Assembly (NCBI GenBank): GCA_964538875.1
Contig: CAZIHO010000006.1
Coordinates: 1 to 60,602 of the forward strand
DNA length: 60,602 bases
Reading direction: 5' to 3'
DNA from: CAZIHO01 sp964538875
GTDB taxonomy: Bacteria > Pseudomonadota > Gammaproteobacteria > Chromatiales > Chromatiaceae
Shown here: positions 41,182 to 50,021 of the stretch, one piece after another
Layout of the letters: every line of letters begins with the position of its first letter
Numbering within the stretch: position 1 is the stretch's first letter
Position numbers and translations under genes: made by a program
The notes under the pieces: generated by a model
Database searches by the model: none
What the model saw: the letters and a program-made list of their open reading frames with translations, nothing else
What the model was told of the DNA's origin: nothing

Positions 41182-42075
41182 ATGGACCTGAACGAAGCAG
41201 CGGTACTGGTCAAGGTGATCCAGGCCGGCGGTTTCAGCGCGGCGGCCCGTCTACTCGGCGTGCCGACTTCGACAGTCAGCACCCGGGTCGCCCGTCTGGA
41301 GAAGCGCCTCGGCGTCACCCTGATCCGCCGTACCACCCGCCGTTTGGCCCTGACCGATGCTGGCGAACTCTATTACCAACACGCGGCGGCCGGGCTGGCG
41401 AAATTGCTGGACGCGGAGGCGGCAGTTACTGAAGCGGCCGGGGAGCCCAGCGGTCTGCTGCGGGTGACGGCGCCGGCGGATCTGGGGGATGCCATCCTGG
41501 GCCGGATCATGCACCAGATGCGGCGCCAGTACCCCAAGGTCCGGGTGGAACTGGCGCTGCTGAATACCTATGCCGATCTGGTCGCCGAAGGGCTGGATGT
41601 CGCTATCCGGACCGGCGAGTTGCAGGATTCGACCCTGATCGCCAAGAACCTGGGCATCGCCCGTTGGGTGCCATTCGCCAGTCCAGCCTACCTGGCCTCC
41701 AGGCCGCGCCTCGATGCGCCCGAGCAGTTAGACCAGCATTGCTGCCTGCAATTCACGCCGTTGGGCCGGGCTACTTGGACCCTAAGCAGTTCCCACGCCA
41801 GCGTCCGGGTGCCCTTGCCGGGCGAGGTGCTGGTCAATGATGTCGGCGTGCTCCGGGCCATGACCCTCGCCGGCGAAGGGGTCGCCCTGTTGCCCATCTA
41901 CCTGTGCCGCCAAGACTGGGACGAGGGCCGGCTGGTGCGGCTGTTGCCCGGCTGGCAGGCCAAGGCGGACCCGATCCAACTCCTCTATCCCCGCCAATCC
42001 TTTGTGCCGGCCAAAGTGCGGGCCTTCATCGAACTAGCGTCAATGGAATTGGGCAACTGGTTGGAGCAGGCGTGA
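41182..42075 (+). CDS. LysR family transcriptional regulator
   Basis: A 297-residue regulator with an N-terminal winged helix-turn-helix (residues 2-60: FSAAARLLGVPTSTVSTRVAR, quoted in part as AAARLLGVPTSTVS) and a periplasmic-binding-like effector domain (90-290). The N-terminal RLEKRLGVTLIRRTTRRLALT is the standard LysR pattern and the domain resembles the CrgA subgroup. It is likely to regulate the divergent pirin gene and itself. The effector is unknown. Confidence 0.92.
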   Translation: MDLNEAAVLVKVIQAGGFSAAARLLGVPTSTVSTRVARLEKRLGVTLIRRTTRRLALTDAGELYYQHAAAGLAKLLDAEAAVTEAAGEPSGLLRVTAPADLGDAILGRIMHQMRRQYPKVRVELALLNTYADLVAEGLDVAIRTGELQDSTLIAKNLGIARWVPFASPAYLASRPRLDAPEQLDQHCCLQFTPLGRATWTLSSSHASVRVPLPGEVLVNDVGVLRAMTLAGEGVALLPIYLCRQDWDEGRLVRLLPGWQAKADPIQLLYPRQSFVPAKVRAFIELASMELGNWLEQA

Positions 42076-42085
42076 CTCGCCGGTA

Positions 42086-43192
42086 TCAGGGCACTCGCGG
42101 GTTGGGATTCATGCCCAGGGCGCGCCGCACCCAGGGCTGTCGTTGCACCAAGACGCCGTACACGCCTTGAGTCAGTCCCCAAGCGAGCAGGGCGATGAGG
42201 ACGAACCCCAGCCACGGTCCCACCGGCAGGGTGAGAACCCAGGCCGCCACCAGCACCAAAATGGGGTGATGCAATACATAGATGGCAATGCTGGCATCGG
42301 CCAGGCCCAGCAGACGCGGCGAGGCTGGCACCCGGTGGCGGAACAGGCCATACAGTCCCGCCACGCAGCCCCAGGCCGCCAGGGGCCGTACCAACAGCCG
42401 CGCTTCCAGGGGGCCCCAGCCGGAGGCCACCCAGACGCCGGCCAGGACACCGGCCAGTCCCAGCCAGGGACCCTGGCGGGTCAGGGCCAGGTCGAAGCCG
42501 GGATGACGGGCGGCCAGGGCGCCCAGGAGGAAAAACTGGCAGAAGCTCAGGTGATTGGCCCAGTCCCGGTACAGATTCGGGTAGTCCCCGAACCAGGGCC
42601 GCAGCACCAGTTCCACCAGGCCCAGGCCCAGCAAGGGCGCGGTGAGCCAAGTCCAACCGCCCCCTTGCTGGACCGGGGTCCTATTGATGCGCAGCAACAG
42701 GGGGAGCAGCAGCAGGGTGTAGAGCAGCAGATAGACCAGGAACCAGAGATGGCTCCAACTGAACCGGCGCAGGTGGGAAAAAAACCGGATGTAGTGGGTC
42801 CAGAAGGATTCTTGGAACCAGCCGGCGGCGGCGGGTCCACAGGATTTGAGGTCGATCCCCTGGCTCAGTTCCACGTATTTGATGAGAGGCACCGCCACCA
42901 GAATACCTAACAGCAGGGGCGGTAGCAGGCGCCAGGCCCGGTCCCTCAGGAAGGCTCCTGGGCCGCGCTGGGTCAGCATTCCCGCCGCCGCCCAGCCGGC
43001 CACGAAAAAGAATAGCGGCATGTGCCAGCAATGCAGGAAGGCCGTTAGCCAACTGAGTTCGGCAACCGGAGCCAGGGCCTTGAGGTGATAGAACTGGTCG
43101 TCGAACACCCGGCCGGCGTGAAACGGAAACAGCAGGTAACAGGCCAGCACCCGCAGGGCATCAATGTCAGGACGCCGCGAGGTCATGGCCAT
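42086..43192 (-). CDS. Acyltransferase family 3 membrane protein
   Basis: A 368-residue inner-membrane protein with about ten hydrophobic segments. The N-terminus RRPDIDALRVLACYLLFPFHAG carries the Arg-x10-His pattern of acyltransferase family 3, and PLFFFVAGWAAAGML follows as in OpgC/OafA-type proteins. Such enzymes O-acylate polysaccharides, lipids or glucans; the substrate here is unknown. The frame extends further upstream to 43357, but the ATG at 43192 precedes the conserved N-terminus directly and is preferred. No SD is obvious. The gene is convergent with lysR (10-base gap). Confidence 0.85.
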   Translation of the reverse strand: MAMTSRRPDIDALRVLACYLLFPFHAGRVFDDQFYHLKALAPVAELSWLTAFLHCWHMPLFFFVAGWAAAGMLTQRGPGAFLRDRAWRLLPPLLLGILVAVPLIKYVELSQGIDLKSCGPAAAGWFQESFWTHYIRFFSHLRRFSWSHLWFLVYLLLYTLLLLPLLLRINRTPVQQGGGWTWLTAPLLGLGLVELVLRPWFGDYPNLYRDWANHLSFCQFFLLGALAARHPGFDLALTRQGPWLGLAGVLAGVWVASGWGPLEARLLVRPLAAWGCVAGLYGLFRHRVPASPRLLGLADASIAIYVLHHPILVLVAAWVLTLPVGPWLGFVLIALLAWGLTQGVYGVLVQRQPWVRRALGMNPNPRVP

Positions 43193-43193
43193 T

Positions 43194-43490
43194 TCAGGGG
43201 TGGGAGCCGGCCGGTGGGAGCCCGACAGGCTCCCTGGCCCCCGCCAAGCGGTGGCCAGCGTCCAGGTCCAGAGGCTCAAGGCCAGGCCTTGGAACCCCAG
43301 CACCAGTAACGGCCATCCCCCCAGGCAAGGGCCTGGCCAAATGGCTCTCCAGGGCAATCAGTGGGCATAAATTCAACCATCTGAGCCCGGTCGGCACCCC
43401 TAGCGGCCGGCGAAAAAAACGCCGATAGGCCCAGGTAAAGCAGCCGAACACCGCGATGGCGTTGCCGGTTAACAACGGATTCCAAGTCAA
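43194..43490 (-). other. Possible remnant of a small membrane protein upstream of the acyltransferase
   Basis: One minus frame encodes a hydrophobic stretch (LLTGNAIAVFGCFTWAYRR) followed by a basic turn. After an apparent frame change near 43300 a second hydrophobic stretch (PLLVLGFQGLALSLWTWTLA) follows in the frame that runs into the acyltransferase. Together they would resemble a two-helix membrane protein broken by a frameshift. There is no ATG for the first part. It may equally be chance. Confidence 0.25.
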
Positions 43491-44001
43491 AGGGAGCGCA
43501 TCCGGTTAGGAAAAAGGGTCAGGGTCTGATGGGTTAGGCGCTATCCTGGCAAACAACGGCAGGGTAAGCAAACTCAGGCGCCCTTGACCCGATGCCAGCC
43601 GGACGGATTCAGCCGGAGTGATACCAGGGGCGAGTTGCCAGGGTGAGGAGGCGAAGCCCTCATGGATCATGAAATGAATTGGGCCGCCACGGCCGCAACC
43701 TATCCACCGGTAAGTGTTACCCCGTTTGCTTGACCACCAGGGTGCAACCTATCGGCGGCCCAGTGGTACCCGGGTGGTCGTCCGAGGGCAACAGGGCCTG
43801 GCCGGCAAACCGGATCCTTGCCCCCATGCGCTTGGCCTCAGCAAGGATCGCCGGCAAGGTCTCCTGCCACCAGCGCTACTCCCTGTCCAGCTTGGGCGGC
43901 TGCCCCGGAAGCGGCTTGGCCTGCCAGGCGTGCCGACCGCCCTCGGCCAAGGGATACCTGTTTGGCCCGGAGCACTCCCGCGGGGCGAACCCCGCCGCTT
44001 G
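43491..44001. other. Intergenic, no gene recognised
   Basis: About 510 GC-rich bases between the acyltransferase side and the decayed RCC1/FG-GAP gene. Several open frames exist on both strands but none has an SD, a domain or plausible amino-acid order. The heptamer caacctat occurs twice (about 43700 and 43745) without larger repeat structure. Confidence 0.4.
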
Positions 44002-44447
44002 CTACTGGAGCAGGATCAGTTGGGCGAGGGTGCCCGGAATCTGGGTCCAAGTAGCCAGGTTGGTGCTGTAGAACACCTGACCCGCGCTGGTGAGGCCGGC
44101 CAACTCCGGCTGGCCATCGGCGTCGAAGTCGCCGGCGACCAACTGAGCCAAGATGCCGGGAATGGACGCCCAGTTGGACAGATTGGCGGTGTAAAGGACC
44201 AGTCCACTTCCGGTGAGGCCCGCCAGCCCCTGATCGACGCTGGCCAGGCGGGCCGCGCGCCAACGCAGGCGAGTTGGCTGACGTTCCTGCCACGCAGCAG
44301 TCCGCTGGCATTGACCGCCACCGGCAGGTTGGAATCGGTGGTGGCGCCGTTGCCCAGTTGGCCGTAGGTGTTCAAGCCCCAGCCTGGGGTGCAAACCCAG
44401 CGGCGCGGGACACCAGGATAGCGAGGGTTTGCCTGGGCATGGAGCAC
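44002..44447 (-). pseudogene. Decayed RCC1 / FG-GAP-like surface protein fragment
   Basis: Two minus frames join into one recognisable product. The upstream frame reads WGLNTYGQLGNGATTDSNLP then VAVNASGLLRGRNVSQLA, an RCC1-type beta-propeller blade. About 50 codons on, homology-like sequence continues in another frame as two ~38-residue repeats: LAGLTGSGLVLYTANLSNW with SIPGILAQLVAGDFDADGQ, then LAGLTSAGQVFYSTNLATW with QIPGTLAQL, ending in a stop. A frameshift around 44230-44280 and the missing N-terminus mark it as a relic of a large repetitive exported protein. The full length cannot be recovered from the window. Confidence 0.65.
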
Positions 44448-45098
44448 CTCACAGGTTGATTGAAGGAGCCTAAGGGTATGGAAGCCAGCAGCAAAAACTA
44501 CTGGTTATGGCATTAAGTAGCAATAAAATATTTCCTATCTCGGTCTAATTGGGCTGGGGCGATGGCCCTAATGCAGACTGATCTCGACGGGGGCATCTGT
44601 GCCCGAGGGTTTTCCGCATGAGTGGATGCGGCCAGTGCTAGCCTAACAGGCTGAGTCAAGGGGGGCTGGATGTCCAGGACCTAGGCCTGGCAGCCTGGGT
44701 CCAACTCAGGGTGACCGCCGGCCAGCCCCCCCCCAGGGGCTGAGCAGACGGTCCCTAGACTCCTCTCAGTTCTGCAACTCGCTGATCCGGATCGGGCCGA
44801 CCTTGGGTGGGGCGACCGGCTACGGCCAAGCCTGTGTGAGCACACCGCGCCGGCGGAGTCGTGGCGGTCCTATGCAGCTCAATGTGCGTCCGGGCTGGCC
44901 CCGCAACGCAACCCGTTAACCGTTTCTCCCTTCACTCCGTCACCGGCCCTCACTGCATAATCGAACACCTTTTGGCAGCCGGCCTGTACCTGGTACCCAA
45001 GGACGCGCCGATTTATTCACCCTTGGAGGGCTCCACGTCAGTGGGTGTATGCGAAAATTCGCCCATTGCAAGCAGATGGCCATTTGACGGTGCATGCC
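44448..45098. other. Intergenic, no gene recognised
   Basis: About 650 bases between the RCC1 relic and the IS5 relic. It mixes AT-rich (44490-44560) and GC-rich patches and has short open frames without SD or domain. It probably consists of decayed accessory DNA. Confidence 0.4.
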
Positions 45099-45480
45099 GG
45101 TTGTTCTGACTTGCCGTATGCGATGCAGAACAGGATGTCGGGGCGCGACCGATTGCTGGGTGAACTAGAGGCTGTGACGCCAGGGTCTGTTTGGGTAGCC
45201 GCGATCCAGCCGCTTTACCCCAAGGATGCAGGCCAAAGCCGGCCTCCGAGTAGTGGGGAGCACAGGCCGCCCATGGCTATCGCCCAACCAGGCTTCGGAC
45301 CGGCCGGTCAGAGCATCGAGTATGCCCCCTTCGATAGCCCGATCATCTGGGGTTTTGTTGGTATCGGCCGGTCGCGCGAATGATTCGCCCGGAAGAAACG
45401 GCCACCGATACTCGCAATATTCAATTGACCCGGCCCGGCATTCAGTGCCCGGAGCAAGACAGGTTGCAACTGGGTACGGC
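45099..45480 (+). pseudogene. IS5-family transposase relic
   Basis: The frame ending at 45383 reads CSDLPYAMQNRMSGRDRLLG, ELEAVTPGSVWVAAIQPLYPKD, and later GFGPAGQSIEYAPFDSPIIW and GFVGIGRSRE. This tracks the start of IS5-type transposases (tRR-erFL-eMe-vvPW--l-alIePhYPk, then WFgLSDpAvEeALYDSpamR-FvGIdLgRE). After a stop at 45381-45383 the match continues in the next frame as RPEETATDTRN, comparable with the IPDETTI-FRH stretch that holds the first catalytic region. The catalytic core beyond is gone and no terminal inverted repeats were found. The element is therefore a dead N-terminal fragment just upstream of the AT-rich membrane-protein gene. Alignment was done by memory of family motifs. 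Confidence 0.6.
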
Positions 45481-45546
45481 CTGCTCTTGTGATTTTCAAT
45501 CAAATGCTGGTAGGTTCAGCGCGGCCCAACAAGGGGATCAATACGG

Positions 45547-47715
45547 ATGAAGCTTAGACTGAGCGTACCAGGAACCTTGCTGTTTCTTGGCTCAAGTATC
45601 GCTGTTTTTCTTCTTTTGGTCTATTTACTGAGACTTGGCGCAGCGGACTTGCGTGTGCCATTTAATTATTGGGGCGACACCCTTTGGTTTTTGGTGCCGG
45701 TAAAGGGGATCCTGTCAAACGGATGGGCCTACCAGGTTCCGCAATTGTCGGCGCCGTTTTCGCTAAGTGCCGTGGCCTTCCCATCCATCACCAACGTTGA
45801 TTGGCTGGTCATGAAGTTGATTGGATGGGTTTTCCCTGAGCCCGGCATGGTTCTTAATCTCTTCTGGCTATTGACTTTCTTCTTTACCACCTGGTCTGCT
45901 GCAATGGCTCTGCGGCTCATTGGGGTTGCCCCTGGAGTGGCCTATGTACTCGGGGTGGTGTATGCATTCTTTCCCTCGGCATTTATGCGCAATACGGCGC
46001 ATATTTCGCTGGTTTATTATTGGGTTCCGGCGCTTGGCTGTCTCGCCATCTATTTTGCCCAGGGATGTGTGCACCCGCAGGAAAAGTGGGTCAAGGTATT
46101 TGGCTATATGGGGATCATCGGACAGGGGCTTAGTTATCTTTATTTTAGCTATTATGCCGTGCTGCTTTTCGCGTTCGCCGGTTTGATAGGGTATGCGACA
46201 ACCCGTTCTAACCGGGTGCTGCGCGAATCTTTTCTAGCCATTGTCGTATTGGTATTGGTATCTGGCGTTAACCTGGCCCCAAGTTTTCTGAGTTGGCACC
46301 AGCAAGGCAAGCCGCCAAATATTGAATATAAATCCGCTCAGGAAGCAGAAGTTTATGCGTTCAAGCTTAGAAAGTTAGTGGCGCCCCACAAGGAAAATCA
46401 GGTCCCTGGCTTTGACCTGTGGGGCCGGTCCGATGCGGCAGTAAAGTTCCCAAATGAGAATGAAAATGTCTTTGCTCGGCTAGGCCCAGTGGCAGCAATG
46501 GGCTTGCTGATCGTGCTGATCTATTCCCTGGGCTTGGTCAGGAATAGGGAAAATCTGACGAGCCCTATCGTCAGTATTGCCTCGCTCGCCCTCTTTACTT
46601 TTCTATTGGGGACCGTCGGAGGATTAGGGGCAATCATTAATCAAATAGTGCCGGATTTCCGTGCTTACAATCGATTATCAGTCTATTTGGGCTTTTTTGC
46701 GATTGCGGCGGTCGGGTTATTGCTTAGTTCCTGGCTGGCCAGGGTGCGCGGTGGGTTCACTAAGGGGTTGGTCTGGGTAACTTTCCTTGGTGTCTGTTCC
46801 TTTAGTCTATATGACCAGGGCCTTGACGCCGAGAAATTGGTTAGCCGGCGCCCAGGGGATGAGGAGGCAGCACGGCGCGACCGGGAACTGGTGCAATTAC
46901 TGGAGTCCAAGATTACGGCACCCGCGTCGGTGTTCCAATTACCCTTGACCGGGTTTCCTCCGGATGGGGGAATGCAGCGTATGTTGCCCTATGACCATGC
47001 TAGACCCTTCATTTGGTCGACCAAGCTGAGTTGGAGTTGGCCATCCTTCTCGCATCGGCACGCGAGTTGGCTAGCCAATCTGGACCTTGGGAACCCTGGC
47101 AAGACGTTAAAGCTGCTCGCCTTGTCTGGATTCCGGTTCATTTGGGTGGATCGGGATGGTTTCGCTGATAATGGTGAAAGAGTCATTCGAGGCCTAATGG
47201 AGGCTGGTGCCGAGGATTTTCTGCCCAATGCCAGCCAACGCTATCTGGTGCTGGATATTTCAGGTCCGTCGGATCGATTAAAGACAGAGCTTGGAGAAAG
47301 CCGCTTCCACGATCAGAGCCTGGCCTATTTGGATGTGCCCTGGCTGGTTTGGAAGGATGGTATGTATGCGCAGGAGACAACTGCACAGGGGCGGTCCTTC
47401 CGGTGGTTAAAACAGTTCAGCCAAGCCGAGGTTCGATACTCCGGACCCCAGGAATGGCGGGGCCGGCTGTTGTTCGATGCGGCGTCAAGCAAAGCAGGCG
47501 CGGTTGAGGTGGCTGCAGGTGAAGAAAAGGTTTCGACCATGCTAATGGACCGGCCTAAGCAAATATCCGTCCCATTGGTCGTTAAGCCAAATCAGCCTTT
47601 ACTGGTTGAATTTGTCGGTTCGATGGGGAGGATAAATCCCCCACCAGGAGAAACGCGAGATCTGCATTACTATTTGTTGGACTCGCGCTTTGTGTCCGAA
47701 GTCGCGACCCCATGA
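45547..47715 (+). CDS. Large polytopic membrane protein, probable GT-C-like glycosyltransferase
   Basis: A 722-residue protein. Residues 10-430 contain about eleven hydrophobic segments. The first periplasmic loop has the pattern FNYWGDTLWFLVPVKGILSN and AYQVPQLSAPF, including an Asp typical of GT-C enzymes that use lipid-linked sugars. Residues about 440-722 form a soluble, presumably periplasmic domain (VFQLPLTGFPPDGGMQRMLP region). I recognise the general type (uncharacterised membrane proteins of sugar-transfer style) but no named family. Base composition is visibly AT-richer than its neighbours, and an IS5 relic lies directly upstream, suggesting transfer. It is convergent with pbpC (26-base gap). 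No glycan cluster accompanies it. Confidence 0.75.
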   Translation: MKLRLSVPGTLLFLGSSIAVFLLLVYLLRLGAADLRVPFNYWGDTLWFLVPVKGILSNGWAYQVPQLSAPFSLSAVAFPSITNVDWLVMKLIGWVFPEPGMVLNLFWLLTFFFTTWSAAMALRLIGVAPGVAYVLGVVYAFFPSAFMRNTAHISLVYYWVPALGCLAIYFAQGCVHPQEKWVKVFGYMGIIGQGLSYLYFSYYAVLLFAFAGLIGYATTRSNRVLRESFLAIVVLVLVSGVNLAPSFLSWHQQGKPPNIEYKSAQEAEVYAFKLRKLVAPHKENQVPGFDLWGRSDAAVKFPNENENVFARLGPVAAMGLLIVLIYSLGLVRNRENLTSPIVSIASLALFTFLLGTVGGLGAIINQIVPDFRAYNRLSVYLGFFAIAAVGLLLSSWLARVRGGFTKGLVWVTFLGVCSFSLYDQGLDAEKLVSRRPGDEEAARRDRELVQLLESKITAPASVFQLPLTGFPPDGGMQRMLPYDHARPFIWSTKLSWSWPSFSHRHASWLANLDLGNPGKTLKLLALSGFRFIWVDRDGFADNGERVIRGLMEAGAEDFLPNASQRYLVLDISGPSDRLKTELGESRFHDQSLAYLDVPWLVWKDGMYAQETTAQGRSFRWLKQFSQAEVRYSGPQEWRGRLLFDAASSKAGAVEVAAGEEKVSTMLMDRPKQISVPLVVKPNQPLLVEFVGSMGRINPPPGETRDLHYYLLDSRFVSEVATP

Positions 47716-47741
47716 AGGCAATGGCGGGCTGATGTCATTGA

Positions 47742-50021
47742 CTAGTCCACCGCCTTGGCCACCAGCGCCGTGGCGGCGGATTGCCCCTGTTCATCCACCA
47801 CCCGCACCAGGTGGCGGCCCGGTGTGGCGGGCCAGGATAGGCTTTGGCCTTCGCCGATCAGGGTGTCGTCCAGGAACCAAAACAGGCGGTGGCGGCCGCC
47901 AGCGCTGACGGCGCTGAATTGGACCCGGTTATCCGCGTCCGGGCGCACCGGGTAATCGACGCCGGGTTGGGGGGAGACGATGGTGGGCGGGTGGGCGCCC
48001 AGGTCGCCGCCGGCCAGGTCTTCGCAGGGATGGGCATAGGGCGGCGGCGGGTCGCGGCGTATCCCGGCCAGCCGGTATTGCTCCAGCAGGTCGCTGTCCC
48101 AGAATTCCGCCACCTTGGCTTCTGCCGGGCCAGAGTCGCCCCGGCACAGGCGCAGACCGGTGCTGGGATCCACCAGGAAGCGCCGGTGGATGGCGCAAGT
48201 CGCCAGGGGTGAAACGCCGGGGATGATCCACCCTCGCTTGCCATGGGGACACCAGGGCGAGCGGGGCGCGCCCGACAGGGGACAGATGTCGATTTGCTTG
48301 AGTCCCGCCGGAGGCGGGGACTCGGTGGCGGGTGCCGGACCCAGGGCGTCCAGGACATTGAATAGCAGGGGCCCCGCCAGTTCCCGTCCCACCAGCAGGG
48401 CATTGGCGGAGCCGTCGAAGTTGCCGAGCCAGACGCCCACCAGAAAGTCACCGCGCAGGCCGATGGCCCAGGCGTCCCTGAGCCCGGACGAGGTGCCGGT
48501 TTTCCAGGCGGTCGGCGCCTCTTGGTTAAAGCCCCGGGCGCCGAAGGCCCGTTGGGGGGCCGGGTTGGTTTCCAGCATCTTGCGAATCAGGTAGCTGGCT
48601 TCCGGGGTCAGCAGGCGCCGGCCCTCGGGCTGCCCGGCGGCGGGAAACCAGCGCGACGGCCGGTACAGACCGCCGTTGGCCAGGCTGCCATACAGGGCCA
48701 GCAATTGTTCCATGCTCATTTCCGCGCCGCCCACCGCCAGGGTGAGGCCATAGCCGGCCTCGGATTGGCGCAGATCCGCGTCCGCCCGTTGCAGCAAGGG
48801 ATAGAGACCGGGGCGCAGTTGTTGGAGCAGGGCGATGGCCGGGATGTTGCGGCTGCGTACCAGGGCGTCGCTGGCGGACAGGGGACCGAGGAAGGCGCCC
48901 TCAAAGTTCTCCGGCTGATAGTGGCCGACCCGCAGGGGCGTATCCTTGAGCAGGGTATCCGGGGTGATGAGCCCCTGTTCCAGCGCCAAGCCGTAGATGA
49001 AGGGCTTGAGCAGGGAGCCGGTGGAACGGCGCGCCTTGAGGCCGTTGATGTAACCCTGGAGGTCCGGGGCTTGGTATTGGGCGGAGCCAACATAGGCCAG
49101 CACTTCCATGCTGGACGCCCGCGCCACCAACAAACTGGCATTGGTCACGCCTTGGGACTGGTAGGGGCGCAGATAGGCGCGCACCAGGTCCTCGGCCAGG
49201 CGTTGCAGGTTGAGGTCCAGGCTGGTGGCCAGGACCGGTTGGCGGCTGTCCAGTTCCCGCACCCGTTCGCTGAAGTGGGGGGCAGCGAGGGGTAGTTCCT
49301 GGCGGGTGTGAAACTCGACCCGCTCGAAGCCCCCATCGTCCCCATGGACGTTACGCCAGGCTTGGCGCAAGCGCCCGCGGCCGGCGTCGGTGAGGGGGGC
49401 CCGGGCGCTGGGATTTTGGGGAATCAGGGCTAGGGCGCGGGCCTGGTCCGGGGTCAGACGTGCCAGGGGTTGGTGGAAATAGACCCAGGCCGCCGCCCCG
49501 GCGCCTTCGATGTTGGCGCCGTAGGGGGCCAGGTTGAGGTAAGCCTCCAGGATGTCCCGCTTGCTGAAATGGCGTTCCAGCCAGAGGGCGTGGCCGATTT
49601 GGTCCAGCTTGCCGGACAGGTGCCGGGTCTTGAGTTGCCAGCGCAGCCGGGCCAGTTGCATGGTCAGGGTGGAGCCGCCCATGGGACGCTCGCGACTGAC
49701 GAAGGTGGTCCAGGCGGCCCGCAGCAGGGCCTGGGGATTGACGCCCGGATGCCAATGGAACCAGCGGTCCTCATAGTCCAGGGTCGCCTGGATCAGGGCG
49801 TCCGGCATCTGCTCCAAGGGCGTCCAGAGCCGGTATTTATCGTCGCTGGTCAGGCTGAGCCGCAGCAGGCGGCCATTCCGGTCGGTGACCGCCTGGGAAC
49901 CGTTGGCCGGATTGACCAGCAGGGGGCGCGGACCCCAGTTGGTTGGCCAGACGGCCAGGATCAGCACCAGGGCGCCGGTCAGCCCCAGTCCAGCCCCGAT
50001 CCAGCGGCGGCGCCTACTCAT
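47742..50021 (-). CDS. pbpC: Penicillin-binding protein 1C
   Basis: Bifunctional class A peptidoglycan synthase of the inner membrane. The 759-residue protein has an N-terminal anchor (residues 8-25), a GT51 glycosyltransferase domain with catalytic Glu84 in DYEDRWFHWHPGV and GGSTLTMQLARL, and a transpeptidase domain with catalytic Ser336 in STGSLLKPF and the KTGTS motif. The C-terminal BiPBP_C domain (about 660-759, ending LVRVVDEQGQSAATALV) is specific to PBP1C. The ATG overlaps the macroglobulin stop by eight bases, reproducing the pbpC-yfhM pairing known from E. coli. Confidence 0.96.
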   Translation of the reverse strand: MSRRRRWIGAGLGLTGALVLILAVWPTNWGPRPLLVNPANGSQAVTDRNGRLLRLSLTSDDKYRLWTPLEQMPDALIQATLDYEDRWFHWHPGVNPQALLRAAWTTFVSRERPMGGSTLTMQLARLRWQLKTRHLSGKLDQIGHALWLERHFSKRDILEAYLNLAPYGANIEGAGAAAWVYFHQPLARLTPDQARALALIPQNPSARAPLTDAGRGRLRQAWRNVHGDDGGFERVEFHTRQELPLAAPHFSERVRELDSRQPVLATSLDLNLQRLAEDLVRAYLRPYQSQGVTNASLLVARASSMEVLAYVGSAQYQAPDLQGYINGLKARRSTGSLLKPFIYGLALEQGLITPDTLLKDTPLRVGHYQPENFEGAFLGPLSASDALVRSRNIPAIALLQQLRPGLYPLLQRADADLRQSEAGYGLTLAVGGAEMSMEQLLALYGSLANGGLYRPSRWFPAAGQPEGRRLLTPEASYLIRKMLETNPAPQRAFGARGFNQEAPTAWKTGTSSGLRDAWAIGLRGDFLVGVWLGNFDGSANALLVGRELAGPLLFNVLDALGPAPATESPPPAGLKQIDICPLSGAPRSPWCPHGKRGWIIPGVSPLATCAIHRRFLVDPSTGLRLCRGDSGPAEAKVAEFWDSDLLEQYRLAGIRRDPPPPYAHPCEDLAGGDLGAHPPTIVSPQPGVDYPVRPDADNRVQFSAVSAGGRHRLFWFLDDTLIGEGQSLSWPATPGRHLVRVVDEQGQSAATALVAKAVD

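Noticed and set aside
45050..45062. 13-mer gcgaaaattcgcc recurring inverted at about 56631-56643
   Set aside because: A shared 13-mer is expected by chance several times in 60 kb, and the flanks do not match.
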